Origin: Deltaproteobacteria bacterium
Lineage (GTDB): Bacteria > Myxococcota_A > Polyangia > Nannocystales > Nannocystaceae
Assembly: GCA_016709225.1 (NCBI GenBank)
Contig: JADJEE010000001.1
Location: forward strand, 3,162,001 to 3,226,000
Length of the DNA: 64,000 bases
Direction: 5' to 3'
The position numbers were made by a program, and so were the translations under genes. Below are positions 35,365 to 43,906 of the stretch, piece by piece (position 1 is the first letter of the stretch; each line of letters opens with the position of its first letter). The notes below the pieces were generated by a model. It was not told where the DNA came from, ran no database searches, and worked only from the letters and a program-made list of their open reading frames with translations.

Positions 35365-37803
35365 CTACTCGTCGAAGCCGTGCGTCAGGTTGTAGCGGAA
35401 CTGGTAGAGCCCCGAACCGCCGGGCTCGAACACGAAGGTCTCGGCCACCGGACCCGCAGTCGCACGATCGAGCGTCGCGATGCTGCGCTCGTACTCGTCG
35501 TTGTCGCCGTTGAGGAAGTCGTCGTCTTCGTAGAAGTGGAGCACGAGCGGATCGGCATCCGTGAAGTAGATCGGCCCGCCGAGCATCGCGTCCATCGGCG
35601 CCTTGTTGCCGGCGTCGAAGTCACCGATGAAGGTCGCGCTCACGATCTCGCTCGCCCCGAGCTTCACGAAGGCGAGCCACATCTCGTCGTCGTAGTCGAG
35701 GTCGACGCCGTCGTTCTCCTCGAGGCACCGCAGCTGAAGGCTCTGGCCACCTTGCGCGGACCCGAAGAAGATCGAGAGGTCGGTGGTCCACCCGATCGCG
35801 AAGTGATTGTACCGCGACGGATAGGGCGCGCTCATCGGCGGGCTGCGCGTCAGCCTCAAGTATTGCTTGATCTCATGGCGCTCGTACTTGCGGATCGCGA
35901 GCCCGACGCCACCCGACGCCGGCTCGAGAATCTCGTCGCTGTCGATCGCGACCCCGTCCGCGTCCACCAGCTCGAGCTGGAACCCGCCATCGGTCGCCGT
36001 GTCGGGGATGCCGTGGACGAAGAAGGTCAGGTCCTGCGTGAGATCCTGCGGCGTGGCTTCGGTGTAGAGTTCGAACCACGCCTCGTTGCCGAGCCCGCCG
36101 GTCGGGTTCGCGGGGAGGTCGTGTGCGAGCGCGTCACCGGGCCGCAGAGCACACGCGGTGTCGATCGTGAGGCAGTCGTGCTGCACGGTGCGCAGGGTGA
36201 ACTCGACGTTGGTCTGCGTGCGATCGGGATGGAACACCCGCACGTAGAATGGCGCGCTCGAGATGCGGAATTCCTTGCCGACGAAGTCGTCGCGCCGGAA
36301 GTGGAGCTCGGTCGTCTCTGCTTTGTAGTTCACGACCGGGGTCGTGAGATCGATCGCCTCGTAGACGCGGAATTCGGCCCCCGACGAGGTCTGCAGCTCG
36401 AACGAGTACGTGCCGGGCTCGTCGAATCGGAACCACTTCATCGTCCCCGGTTGGTCGAGCGTGCGGGTGACCTGGTGGAGCTGACCCGGGGCCGGATCGA
36501 GCAGGACCGCAGTCGCGGGGCTGCATGCGGTGGTGCGCACGTTCCAGTCGAGGTTCACGCCGACGTGATCGGAGATCTCGTCGGTTCCACCGCTGCCGAT
36601 GCCGGCCGGGCCCATGCCGGTCTCGATGTAGGGCGCGCCCCAGTCGAGGTTGCGCGCGAGCGTCATGTGCTGGGCGCACCCGGCCGAGGGCTTGGTGAGG
36701 ATGTAGTCGAGGCGTGCGCCGTCGGACTGGCCGCCCCACGCCGTGACATTGGTGATGCCACGGTCGAAGTGACCGCTCGGATCCACCGGTGCGTTCTCGA
36801 ACGCCCACGCGTCGTGCAGCACGTCCGTGAAGAACGAACCGGCGTTGGCGAACTGGTACACCCACTCGTGCAGGTTCTCGATGTTGTAGACCGTGTAGTT
36901 GTCGCCGTAGTCGGGATCGACGAGGTCACCGTCGATGTTGAGGTCCCCGAGCATGAACACTAGCTCGCGGTCGACCGCAGAATCACCGATCGAGCCGCGT
37001 AGCAGCCGCTCGGCGTCGTCGAGCTGCGCGTCGCGGGTCGAGAACCAGTCCTTGGCGTCTGCGATCTCCGCCTGCTCGTGCGGATGTCCGGCCGGGATGT
37101 AGCTGGCCTGCGTGTGGGTGAACAGCACGTTGATGCTCTCGCCCGTCACGGGGTGGTGCAGCCGCACCAGACCCACACCCTTGCTGGCAAAGCAGTCGTC
37201 GTCGTTGCACGCGTCGAACTCGATGAATCCGACGCTCTCGCAGTCCTGGTCGTAGTCGTACGGCACCGTGTTCGGGTCCGCGGGCACCACGTGGATCGTC
37301 GCGCCGCTCGCCTCGCAGTCCCGCGGGTCGATCGCGAACACCGGCTCCGGCAGCGGATCGAACGCGAACTTCGAGTACAACGCCAGTCCGCTGTCCTCGA
37401 GGTCACCCGCATCGAGGTACTCGACGTAGTACGGGTATCGCTCCGCGAGCCCGTCGGTGAGGATCTCCTGGAGGTCGGCGTCGAAGACCTCGTTGAGCAC
37501 GATGAAGTCGTAGTCCGCCGCGATGATCCGCTCGACCAGGTGATCCCCATTCTCCTCGAGCGTGCCGGCGGCGAACTTCGACGGCAGGAACTGCGCGTTG
37601 AACGTGGCCATGCGGATGCCCGCACCGATGTTGGCCGAGGTCGCCGGCGTCGATCCGCCCGCGACGAGCCCGGCGTCGGTGACCGCATCTTCGCCGCTCG
37701 ACGCGTCGCCCGCCGGGGCGAGGTCGTCGCCTTGCGCCGTCGCATGACAGCTGCCGATCACCAAGAGCGCAAGCAGCCTTCGAGGACGGGATGATGTCGT
37801 CAC
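35365..37803 (-). CDS. Large sphingomyelinase-like phosphodiesterase lipoprotein
   Basis: 812 residues from a GTG at 37803. A short signal peptide ends V-I-G-S-C-H, followed by a short Asp/Ala linker. Residues of about 60-420 form an EEP-fold phosphodiesterase. ATFNAQFLP, IVLNEVFD near 102, the FTHTQASY strand, MLGDLNIDGD near 283, LDYILTK and ISDHVGVNLD near 410 correspond to bacterial neutral sphingomyelinases, where NEVFD is distinctive. The C-terminal 390 residues are beta-rich and look like two or more pre-peptidase-like or adhesive modules. If a sphingomyelinase or phospholipase C, it would act on membranes outside the cell. Neighbours are other lipoproteins. Confidence 0.78.
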   Translation of the reverse strand: MTTSSRPRRLLALLVIGSCHATAQGDDLAPAGDASSGEDAVTDAGLVAGGSTPATSANIGAGIRMATFNAQFLPSKFAAGTLEENGDHLVERIIAADYDFIVLNEVFDADLQEILTDGLAERYPYYVEYLDAGDLEDSGLALYSKFAFDPLPEPVFAIDPRDCEASGATIHVVPADPNTVPYDYDQDCESVGFIEFDACNDDDCFASKGVGLVRLHHPVTGESINVLFTHTQASYIPAGHPHEQAEIADAKDWFSTRDAQLDDAERLLRGSIGDSAVDRELVFMLGDLNIDGDLVDPDYGDNYTVYNIENLHEWVYQFANAGSFFTDVLHDAWAFENAPVDPSGHFDRGITNVTAWGGQSDGARLDYILTKPSAGCAQHMTLARNLDWGAPYIETGMGPAGIGSGGTDEISDHVGVNLDWNVRTTACSPATAVLLDPAPGQLHQVTRTLDQPGTMKWFRFDEPGTYSFELQTSSGAEFRVYEAIDLTTPVVNYKAETTELHFRRDDFVGKEFRISSAPFYVRVFHPDRTQTNVEFTLRTVQHDCLTIDTACALRPGDALAHDLPANPTGGLGNEAWFELYTEATPQDLTQDLTFFVHGIPDTATDGGFQLELVDADGVAIDSDEILEPASGGVGLAIRKYERHEIKQYLRLTRSPPMSAPYPSRYNHFAIGWTTDLSIFFGSAQGGQSLQLRCLEENDGVDLDYDDEMWLAFVKLGASEIVSATFIGDFDAGNKAPMDAMLGGPIYFTDADPLVLHFYEDDDFLNGDNDEYERSIATLDRATAGPVAETFVFEPGGSGLYQFRYNLTHGFDE

Positions 37804-37983
37804 GCATGCCGACCGAGTCCCCGAGACGGTCGAATGTGACCCGGGCGGTGTCGATGCCGGGCGATTTTTTCGAACGGCGTACCGGCGACAGCGGGACGCA
37901 GTGCGCCATCAGTCCATCCGAACGCATCCGATCGCGGTGGCGGCGTTCGAGATCACCGAGGAGCGCACCGAACCACTCGGGCG

Positions 37984-39321
37984 TCAGTTCGCGAGGCGAA
38001 ACGCCCACGTGTGCGCGCCCGAGTCCGGCGAGCCGATGAACACGTAGACGTTGTCGACCGCGTCGTAGGCGAGCGCGTGGAAGGCGAGCGTGCCGGGGTT
38101 GCCGCCCTGGATCACATGCGAACTCCAGGTCGCGTCGAAGGGGTCGAACGCGTAGAAGACTCCGTCCCGCACACCGCCGCCGATGACATGGTTGCGGGCG
38201 TCGTAGTCGAAGCCGAGCTCGTCTCCGGGGCTCGGGCCGCTGGTATCGAGTCGCTCTGCGACCGACTGCGCAGGTGCGTCACGATCGTAGGCGAGCGCCC
38301 ACACGGACTGGCTGCCGTGGGCGAACAAATAGAAGCGATCGTCGGGCGGGAAGTACACCAGGTGGTTGGCGTAACCGATGCCGTCGAGGCTGCCGAGATT
38401 GCCGTTGTCGCCGGCGTAGGTGTCGACGTGCTGGGTGTAGACCCGCGTCGCGGGATCGTAGCTGGCGAGGCCACCGCCACCGAACAACACGATGCGGCCC
38501 GACACGGGGTCGGGCTCCGAACCGGGCAGGTTGACCCCGAGATCGTAGCTGGCGCCCTGCGCCATCGGTGAGAACGACCAGCTGCCGCCGGCGCGATCGA
38601 AGTGAGCGATCTTGCCGCCGATGTCGTTGCCGACCGCATTGCAGTAGCCGCCGGAGAAGTTGCGGCTGATGACGAGGAACTCGTCGATCATCGGCGACAC
38701 GGCCAGCATGTCGTAGGTGTGCGTCGACACCGGCCGCGGGTAGGGCCCACGCCCCATCGTCCACGCGCCCGCGTCGGCGTCGAGGTTCGCCGCCGTCATC
38801 GCGTCACACGCCGTCGGCGGATACAGGTCGCTCCACGTCGCGGTCGCGAGATCGAAGGCGTGGATCGCATCGGTCATCGTGGTGGAGTGGCCGCCGCCGA
38901 ACGCGAGCATCTGATGGCGATGCGGGTCGTAGACCATCCCGCTGTAGTCGGTGGTGCGGATGCACAGCGTGGGTTCTTCGCCGGGCACTGGCTCGCAGGC
39001 GAAGGGCCCCAGATCGATGACGGTCTCGTCGGCGAGATCGGCGAACAGTGGGTTGGGCTCGAACGGACCTCCGGTGCCACCGCTGGCGTCGTCGGTGCCG
39101 GGCCCACTGCTACCGCCGTCGGTGGTGGCGCCCGCGCTGGTGCTCGCAGCGGCGGTCGCACTCGCGCTCGCACTCGCGTCGGCGGCGGTGGACGTCGCCG
39201 TCGACGGGCCCGACGCATCCGCGGCCCCGGTCGGGTCATCGCCATCGCCGGGCTCACCGGCGCACGCAACGAGGACGAAGACGAGCGGGATGGGACGCGA
39301 GAACCACATGCGCTGCACCAT
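37984..39321 (-). CDS. Secreted beta-propeller (kelch-like) lipoprotein
   Basis: 445 residues from ATG 39321; ATG 39309 is an alternative. The signal peptide ends VFVLVAC. The next 65 residues are an Ala/Ser/Thr/Asp linker. The rest consists of repeated blade-like units, for example YDPHRHQMLAFGGG, FDLATATWSDLY, VSGRIVLFGGGG and YDPATRVYTQHV, typical of kelch or galactose-oxidase-like propellers. There are no clear copper ligands, so it is not assigned as an oxidase. Likely a surface binding protein. Confidence 0.7.
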   Translation of the reverse strand: MVQRMWFSRPIPLVFVLVACAGEPGDGDDPTGAADASGPSTATSTAADASASASATAAASTSAGATTDGGSSGPGTDDASGGTGGPFEPNPLFADLADETVIDLGPFACEPVPGEEPTLCIRTTDYSGMVYDPHRHQMLAFGGGHSTTMTDAIHAFDLATATWSDLYPPTACDAMTAANLDADAGAWTMGRGPYPRPVSTHTYDMLAVSPMIDEFLVISRNFSGGYCNAVGNDIGGKIAHFDRAGGSWSFSPMAQGASYDLGVNLPGSEPDPVSGRIVLFGGGGLASYDPATRVYTQHVDTYAGDNGNLGSLDGIGYANHLVYFPPDDRFYLFAHGSQSVWALAYDRDAPAQSVAERLDTSGPSPGDELGFDYDARNHVIGGGVRDGVFYAFDPFDATWSSHVIQGGNPGTLAFHALAYDAVDNVYVFIGSPDSGAHTWAFRLAN

Positions 39322-39545
39322 CGTGCAAGCCTGCGGCCGCCGCAACGCGCTACGGAATCGCAGAGCGGCGCGACGCGAGGTCGGGGGCCACAGGCGACGG
39401 CGTGGCGGGGGGTCGCCCCCTCCGCCTCTGGTCGCGCTCCAGCGCGCCCGGCTCGGCGGGTGTAAGCCGGGGCCGGGCTCGAGCATTGACTGCTACCTGC
39501 GTGGGTGGCCCGTCAGGGCCGCACGCGCTAGCCTGCCCCGCATTC

Positions 39546-40382
39546 ATGGCTTCATCGATGCAACTCCCCGCACGCCTCGCACTCTCGCTCGGCATGATCG
39601 CGGCCACGGCCTGCCAGCGCCTCGATGTCGAGGGCGGCGAGGGTAGCGTCAGCGTGACCGCCGGCGACGCCAGCAGCAGCGGCGGCGAGACCGGTCCGAA
39701 CACCGACAGCGACGCGTCCGCGTCCGCGTCCGATGCCGACACCAGCGGCGACGGCGGCATGACGGAGCTCGACTGCGATCCCGTGCTGCAGAGCGGATGC
39801 AGCGAAGATCAGAAGTGCACCGTCGTGCTGCAGGCCGGGGACCCCACATACACCTGTGTGATCGACGACGAGGACCTCGATCCCTTCGGCAGCTGCACGC
39901 CCGCGCTCGGCACCGGCGTCGACGGCTGTCCCGCCGGCTACGCGTGCCTGTCGCCGGAGGACGGCGACGGCATCTGCACGCCGCTGTGCCTGAAGTCGAG
40001 CGACTGCCCATCGGGCGTGTGCCTGGCCGAGGACCAGCACGCGATCCAGTACTGCGCCCAGGAGTGCTCGCCGTTCAACGGCGACTGCATCCCGCCGCTG
40101 TCGTGCCGACGCACCGAGGATCGCTTCGCGTGCAGCTTCCCCCACGCCGACGACGTCGGTGGCCAGGCCGAGCCGTGCACGAGCAAGGGCGACGCCGGCT
40201 GCGGACAGGGCTACGTGTGCCTGCCGGGCGCGCTGGTGCCGGAGTGCGTGGCCGACAACTGCTGCACGTCGGTCTGCGATCTCGACGCCGACAGCTGCGT
40301 GGCGCCGGCGACCTGCAACACGCTGTTCGAGGCGCCCGCGCCGGGCTCCGAGTTCATCGGCGCGTGCTTCGTGCCCAGCTGA
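39546..40382 (+). CDS. Cys-rich secreted lipoprotein
   Basis: 278 residues from ATG 39546 (ATG 39558 also possible); a -10-like TAGCCT ends 11 bp upstream. The signal peptide ends IAATAC. A Ser/Asp/Thr linker of about 50 residues is followed by a region with more than 20 Cys, including DGCPAGYACLSP, SSDCPSGVCL and CGQGYVCLPG. These resemble short EGF-like or myxobacterial Cys-rich modules. No catalytic motif is seen. The 3' end faces the next gene with a 27-bp gap. Confidence 0.65.
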   Translation: MASSMQLPARLALSLGMIAATACQRLDVEGGEGSVSVTAGDASSSGGETGPNTDSDASASASDADTSGDGGMTELDCDPVLQSGCSEDQKCTVVLQAGDPTYTCVIDDEDLDPFGSCTPALGTGVDGCPAGYACLSPEDGDGICTPLCLKSSDCPSGVCLAEDQHAIQYCAQECSPFNGDCIPPLSCRRTEDRFACSFPHADDVGGQAEPCTSKGDAGCGQGYVCLPGALVPECVADNCCTSVCDLDADSCVAPATCNTLFEAPAPGSEFIGACFVPS

Positions 40383-40409
40383 GCCCGCCCTTCGCCCGCG
40401 GCGAGGCGA

Positions 40410-41075
40410 TCACGGCAGCGGCAGCGCGATGGCCTCGCAGCCGGCCGGGCTGCCGGGCTCGAGCGCGAGCGCGGGCTTGCCGAGGTCGACCACGCCTTGG
40501 CGTGCGAGCAGCTCTGGCGGCGGCTCGATCCGCTCACCGTCGGGCAGGCGCGCGCGCGCGAACAAGCCCAGCTTCGCGCCGCACCGCATCGGCGACAGCG
40601 CGTGCGCGGGCCCCAACATCGTCATGTCTTCGACCACGCTGTCGCCGGCCGCCGCCCAGAGATCGACGAACACCAGCGTTCGCATCCCGAGCACGAAGCC
40701 CACGTGCACCGCGACCGGCACCTCGCTCTGCGCGCCCGGCTCGGTCGCGACGATCATCGGCCCGAGCGCGGTCTGAACCCCTTCATAGCGGCACGCCGCC
40801 ACGCGACACAGCGGCGGTTCGCCCTCGACCACCGGCACCGGCGTCCGCGAGCTGCCGGCCAGATGGAGCCGCTCCCCCTGCGCCGACAGCCACATCGGGC
40901 AGCCATCGGCGGCACGCCACTCGGCCACCGCGGCGGCCGGCGCAATCGAGCCGTCACACTGCGGCTGCGGCAGCACCGGCACCACCGGTGGCGGCGTGCT
41001 GGCGACCGGCTCCGGCGGCTTCTCGCACGCCATCACCAGCCCGAGCAGCCACCACGCGTACCGGGTCACGGGCAC
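40410..41075 (-). CDS. Small lipoprotein of unknown function
   Basis: 221 residues from a GTG at 41075, 4 bp past the stop of the upstream gene, so the two are probably coupled. The N terminus RYAWWLLGLVMAC is a lipoprotein signal. A Pro-rich linker precedes a beta-rich domain with scattered Cys (CDGS, GCPMW, CRVAACR, RCGAK). No family recognised. Confidence 0.58.
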   Translation of the reverse strand: MPVTRYAWWLLGLVMACEKPPEPVASTPPPVVPVLPQPQCDGSIAPAAAVAEWRAADGCPMWLSAQGERLHLAGSSRTPVPVVEGEPPLCRVAACRYEGVQTALGPMIVATEPGAQSEVPVAVHVGFVLGMRTLVFVDLWAAAGDSVVEDMTMLGPAHALSPMRCGAKLGLFARARLPDGERIEPPPELLARQGVVDLGKPALALEPGSPAGCEAIALPLP

Positions 41076-41079
41076 ACGA

Positions 41080-41685
41080 TTAGTTGACCTTCGACTTGAT
41101 CACGATGTCGCCGCCCTGGTTCGTGTAGGCCTTGGTCGGCGAGATGTTCTCCGCGATCCAGATCTGATCGCCGGGGCCGTTGTAGCCGCTCGGCAGCGAC
41201 GACGAGACCCGCACCTCGGGGTCGGCGCAGTCGGCGGTCTCGGAGGTCGGCAGGGGGCCGAACAGCAGCACGCGTCCCTCGAGCTCCGGCGCGGTCAGGT
41301 CGTACTCGACGGTGATGTGCGGGATGCCCATCTCGAGCTCCTGCGTGATCTTGTTGATCGAGCACGCGGCCTGCGACGACTCGAGGTCTTCGCACAGCCG
41401 ATCCTGCCAGCCCTCGCCGCCGAGATCCGCGGGGCCGAACACCAGCTCGCCATCGCGACCGTCCTGCCGCTGGTCGGGATCGGCGTCGTAGTAGTCCTGC
41501 AGGCACGTCTGGTAGTCCATCGACACCGTCACGCGCGTCGTCGAGACATACGGGTTTGTGGTCTGCGACTCACCGCGGACGAAGCGGAGCTTCACGTACC
41601 CGTTGGTGAAGATGCGTTCGTCCTCGGCGCACCCGGCGAAGAGGGACAGCGCGACGACGGACAGGGCAAGGCGGAGGGCAGTCAT
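41080..41685 (-). CDS. Secreted lipoprotein of unknown function
   Basis: 201 residues from ATG 41685; ATG 41703 would add six residues. The signal peptide ends LSLFAGC. The body is a beta-rich domain with Cys in CLQDYYDADPD, RLCEDLESS and ADCADPEV, probably forming disulphides. It is the first gene of a two-gene unit with the lipoprotein at 40410. It is divergent from the cyclase operon, so the 283-bp region between them holds promoters for both. Confidence 0.58.
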   Translation of the reverse strand: MTALRLALSVVALSLFAGCAEDERIFTNGYVKLRFVRGESQTTNPYVSTTRVTVSMDYQTCLQDYYDADPDQRQDGRDGELVFGPADLGGEGWQDRLCEDLESSQAACSINKITQELEMGIPHITVEYDLTAPELEGRVLLFGPLPTSETADCADPEVRVSSSLPSGYNGPGDQIWIAENISPTKAYTNQGGDIVIKSKVN

Positions 41686-41855
41686 CTTCGGTGAGCACAG
41701 CATCGCAGATGCGGGAACGCCCCTCCACTTTCACCGCCCGATCGTGCGCAGGGCCTTGCGCAGTGCCGGTGCGTGGATCGCAGGTCCGGCCGGGGCGGGG
41801 TTGCCGGCCTTCGCGGCCGGCGGCGATTCGCATGCTGCGGTGGCTTTCGCGATGC

Positions 41856-41871
41856 TGTGACGGGGATCACA
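41856..41871. promoter_or_regulatory. CRP/FNR-family palindrome (TGTGA-N6-TCACA)
   Basis: TGTGACGGGGATCACA matches the CRP consensus TGTGA-N6-TCACA in all ten specified positions. It lies in the divergent region between the lipoprotein gene (start 41685) and the cyclase gene (start 41969). A -10-like TAGCTT at 41913-41918 would place the site about 60 bp upstream of the transcription start, close to the class I position for CRP. No CRP-family gene is in the window. Confidence 0.6.
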
Positions 41872-41968
41872 ATCGCCGCCGACGTTGCGCCGACCGCCGC
41901 TAGACCACGTGATAGCTTGCCGCGCCGCGGCTGCCGCGCGGCACCGTCGACCCCTGACGCCTGCCACC

Positions 41969-43906
41969 ATGCTCACCGCCGTTCCGCCCGCCGCCACGCC
42001 GCCGTCCCCCGCCGTGAAGAGCTCCGCCGTCGATCTGCGGGGACCCGCACTCGCCGAGGCGCTCGCGCAGCTCGACGCCTGGCTCGCGCCATGGCGCGCC
42101 CGCGTGCGTCGGGCGATCACGCGAGGTGACGACGGCGGACCCGAGCCACGCTGGGCCCTGCAGGTGCCGGACGTCGGCCCCAGCTGCGAGGTGCTGCTGG
42201 CCGACCGGCTGCTGCACGGACTCACCGCCGGGGAGCGCGACGGACTCACGCGATGGATCCGCGCCAGCCAACACGACTCGGGCGCATGGCTCGACGTGCA
42301 CGGCCGCCCCGATCTCTCGTTGACCGCGCTGGCTTACTGGGCGCTCGCCGACGCGGGTGACGACCGCAACACCGACGCGATGGTCAAGGCCGTGCGCGTG
42401 GTGCAGGCCCTGGGTGGCGCGCAGCGGGCCAACTTCGAGGTGCGGCTGTGGCTGGCGATGGCCGGGCAGATCGAGTGGAGCTGGCTGCCGGCGATCCCCA
42501 GCGAGCTGTTCTTGCTGCCGCCAGGCGTGCCGCTGTCGCCGGCCCGCTTCTCGCCGTGGGCCCGCGGCGTGCTCACGCCCTACCTCTTGATCGCGCGGGC
42601 GCCCGCGCGGCTGCACCTCGCCGATGCCTCGGAGCTGCTGCTGCGACGCGCCGGCGAGGCACTCGTGGCACCGCGTCTGACCCGACCGGGCTTCGCCGGC
42701 GATCTCCTGCAGGCCTTCGATCGCACCGTGAAGCTCTCGCGCAAGCTGCCACGCGGACCGCTGCCCAAGTGGGCCCAGCACCGCGCACAGGCGTGGATCG
42801 ACGCCGCGCAGCAGGAGCACGGCGGGTGGTTCTCGACCCGCCCGACGCTGCTGTCGTTGATCGCACTGCGGGTGATGGGTGCACGCTCCGATGATCCCCG
42901 CATCGCCCGCGGCCTCGCCTACCTGCGCCGCGCCCGTGGACAGGTGACGATCGCCGGCGGCGAGGTCGGGCTCGCACAGGGTCTGCTCGCCGCGCCGATG
43001 GGCGTGGCGGCGTCGGTGCTCGGCACCAAGCTCGAGCCCGCCGATCTCGCGTGGCTGGTGCGCGAGCAGCTGCAGGACGACGGCCCGTGGAAGGCCCGCG
43101 CCGACGCACCCGCGGGCGGCTGGCCGATGGAGCCCGGCGCCCGTGCGCACCTCGATCTCGGCGCGACGCTGGCGGTGCTCGACACACTCTCGGCGGTGCG
43201 GCCCGAGGATCCCGGCGCGCCCGCGGCGTGGTCGGCAGCCCGTCGAGCGACCGCGATCGTGCTCGCGATGCAGGAGGGCAACGGCGGCTTCGCTCGCTTC
43301 GAACGCGGCGAGACCGAGGTGCTCATGCAGCAGCTGCCGTGGACCGACGGCGATCTGCTGGCGTACGGCCGTGCCGGCGACGGCGTGCACGTGCATCTCT
43401 CCGCCGACGCGTTGGTGCGCCTGGCCGCGACCGGCTTCGGCGCCAGCGACGACCGCATCGCCCGCGGCATCGCGTTCCTGCGGCAGTCGCTGTCGTGGCG
43501 CGACCCCCCGCCGCTGGCGACCAGCTGCGCCATCGCCCGCGCCGCGGCGGCGCTGCTGCCCGAGGACGATCCGCTGCGCCACGAGACCGAGCGTCGCATC
43601 CGCAATCGTCAGCGCGAGGACGGCTCGTTCGGCTCGCTGCTCGACACCGCGTTGGCGCTGCGGGCGTTGCTCGAGCTCGGCCACGTGTGCGTGCAAGCGC
43701 AACGCGCCGCCCGCTACCTCATCGCCGCGATCGAGGCCGAGCACCCCGAGCTCGCGCAGGGCAGCGCGGCCACCATCCACGGCGACGGCGGCGGCTTCGG
43801 GCTGTCGCCCCACACCATCGATCCCAGCGCCCCGGCGCGGGAATCCCTCGCCGCGCTGCGTCGCTTCGCAGCGCTGCAATCCCAGGTCACGGAGCTCCGC
43901 GCATGA
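41969..43906 (+). CDS. Squalene/oxidosqualene-cyclase-fold protein with degenerate DxDD motif
   Basis: 645 residues, the length of squalene-hopene cyclases, from ATG 41969. It has the alpha-alpha barrel repeats and QW-type motifs (SQHDSGAWLDV, QQEHGGWFST, RQREDGSFGS). The block MQEGNGGFARFE...LPWTDGDLLAYG near residue 432 aligns with MQxxNGGFAAFD...IPFxDFGALID of hopene cyclases. At the catalytic acid site, however, the sequence is D396-L-G-A-T instead of D-x-D-D-T, so two of three Asp are missing, including the usual proton donor. Nor does it read DCTAE as in sterol cyclases. It may use another acid, bind rather than cyclise a terpene, or act on an unusual substrate. The next gene overlaps by 4 bp. 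Confidence 0.8.
   Translation: MLTAVPPAATPPSPAVKSSAVDLRGPALAEALAQLDAWLAPWRARVRRAITRGDDGGPEPRWALQVPDVGPSCEVLLADRLLHGLTAGERDGLTRWIRASQHDSGAWLDVHGRPDLSLTALAYWALADAGDDRNTDAMVKAVRVVQALGGAQRANFEVRLWLAMAGQIEWSWLPAIPSELFLLPPGVPLSPARFSPWARGVLTPYLLIARAPARLHLADASELLLRRAGEALVAPRLTRPGFAGDLLQAFDRTVKLSRKLPRGPLPKWAQHRAQAWIDAAQQEHGGWFSTRPTLLSLIALRVMGARSDDPRIARGLAYLRRARGQVTIAGGEVGLAQGLLAAPMGVAASVLGTKLEPADLAWLVREQLQDDGPWKARADAPAGGWPMEPGARAHLDLGATLAVLDTLSAVRPEDPGAPAAWSAARRATAIVLAMQEGNGGFARFERGETEVLMQQLPWTDGDLLAYGRAGDGVHVHLSADALVRLAATGFGASDDRIARGIAFLRQSLSWRDPPPLATSCAIARAAAALLPEDDPLRHETERRIRNRQREDGSFGSLLDTALALRALLELGHVCVQAQRAARYLIAAIEAEHPELAQGSAATIHGDGGGFGLSPHTIDPSAPARESLAALRRFAALQSQVTELRA

Noticed and set aside
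41900..43879. A 659-codon minus-strand frame opposite the cyclase-like gene
   Set aside because: It is a GC shadow without motifs or a start signal, and the plus-strand protein has clear homology features.
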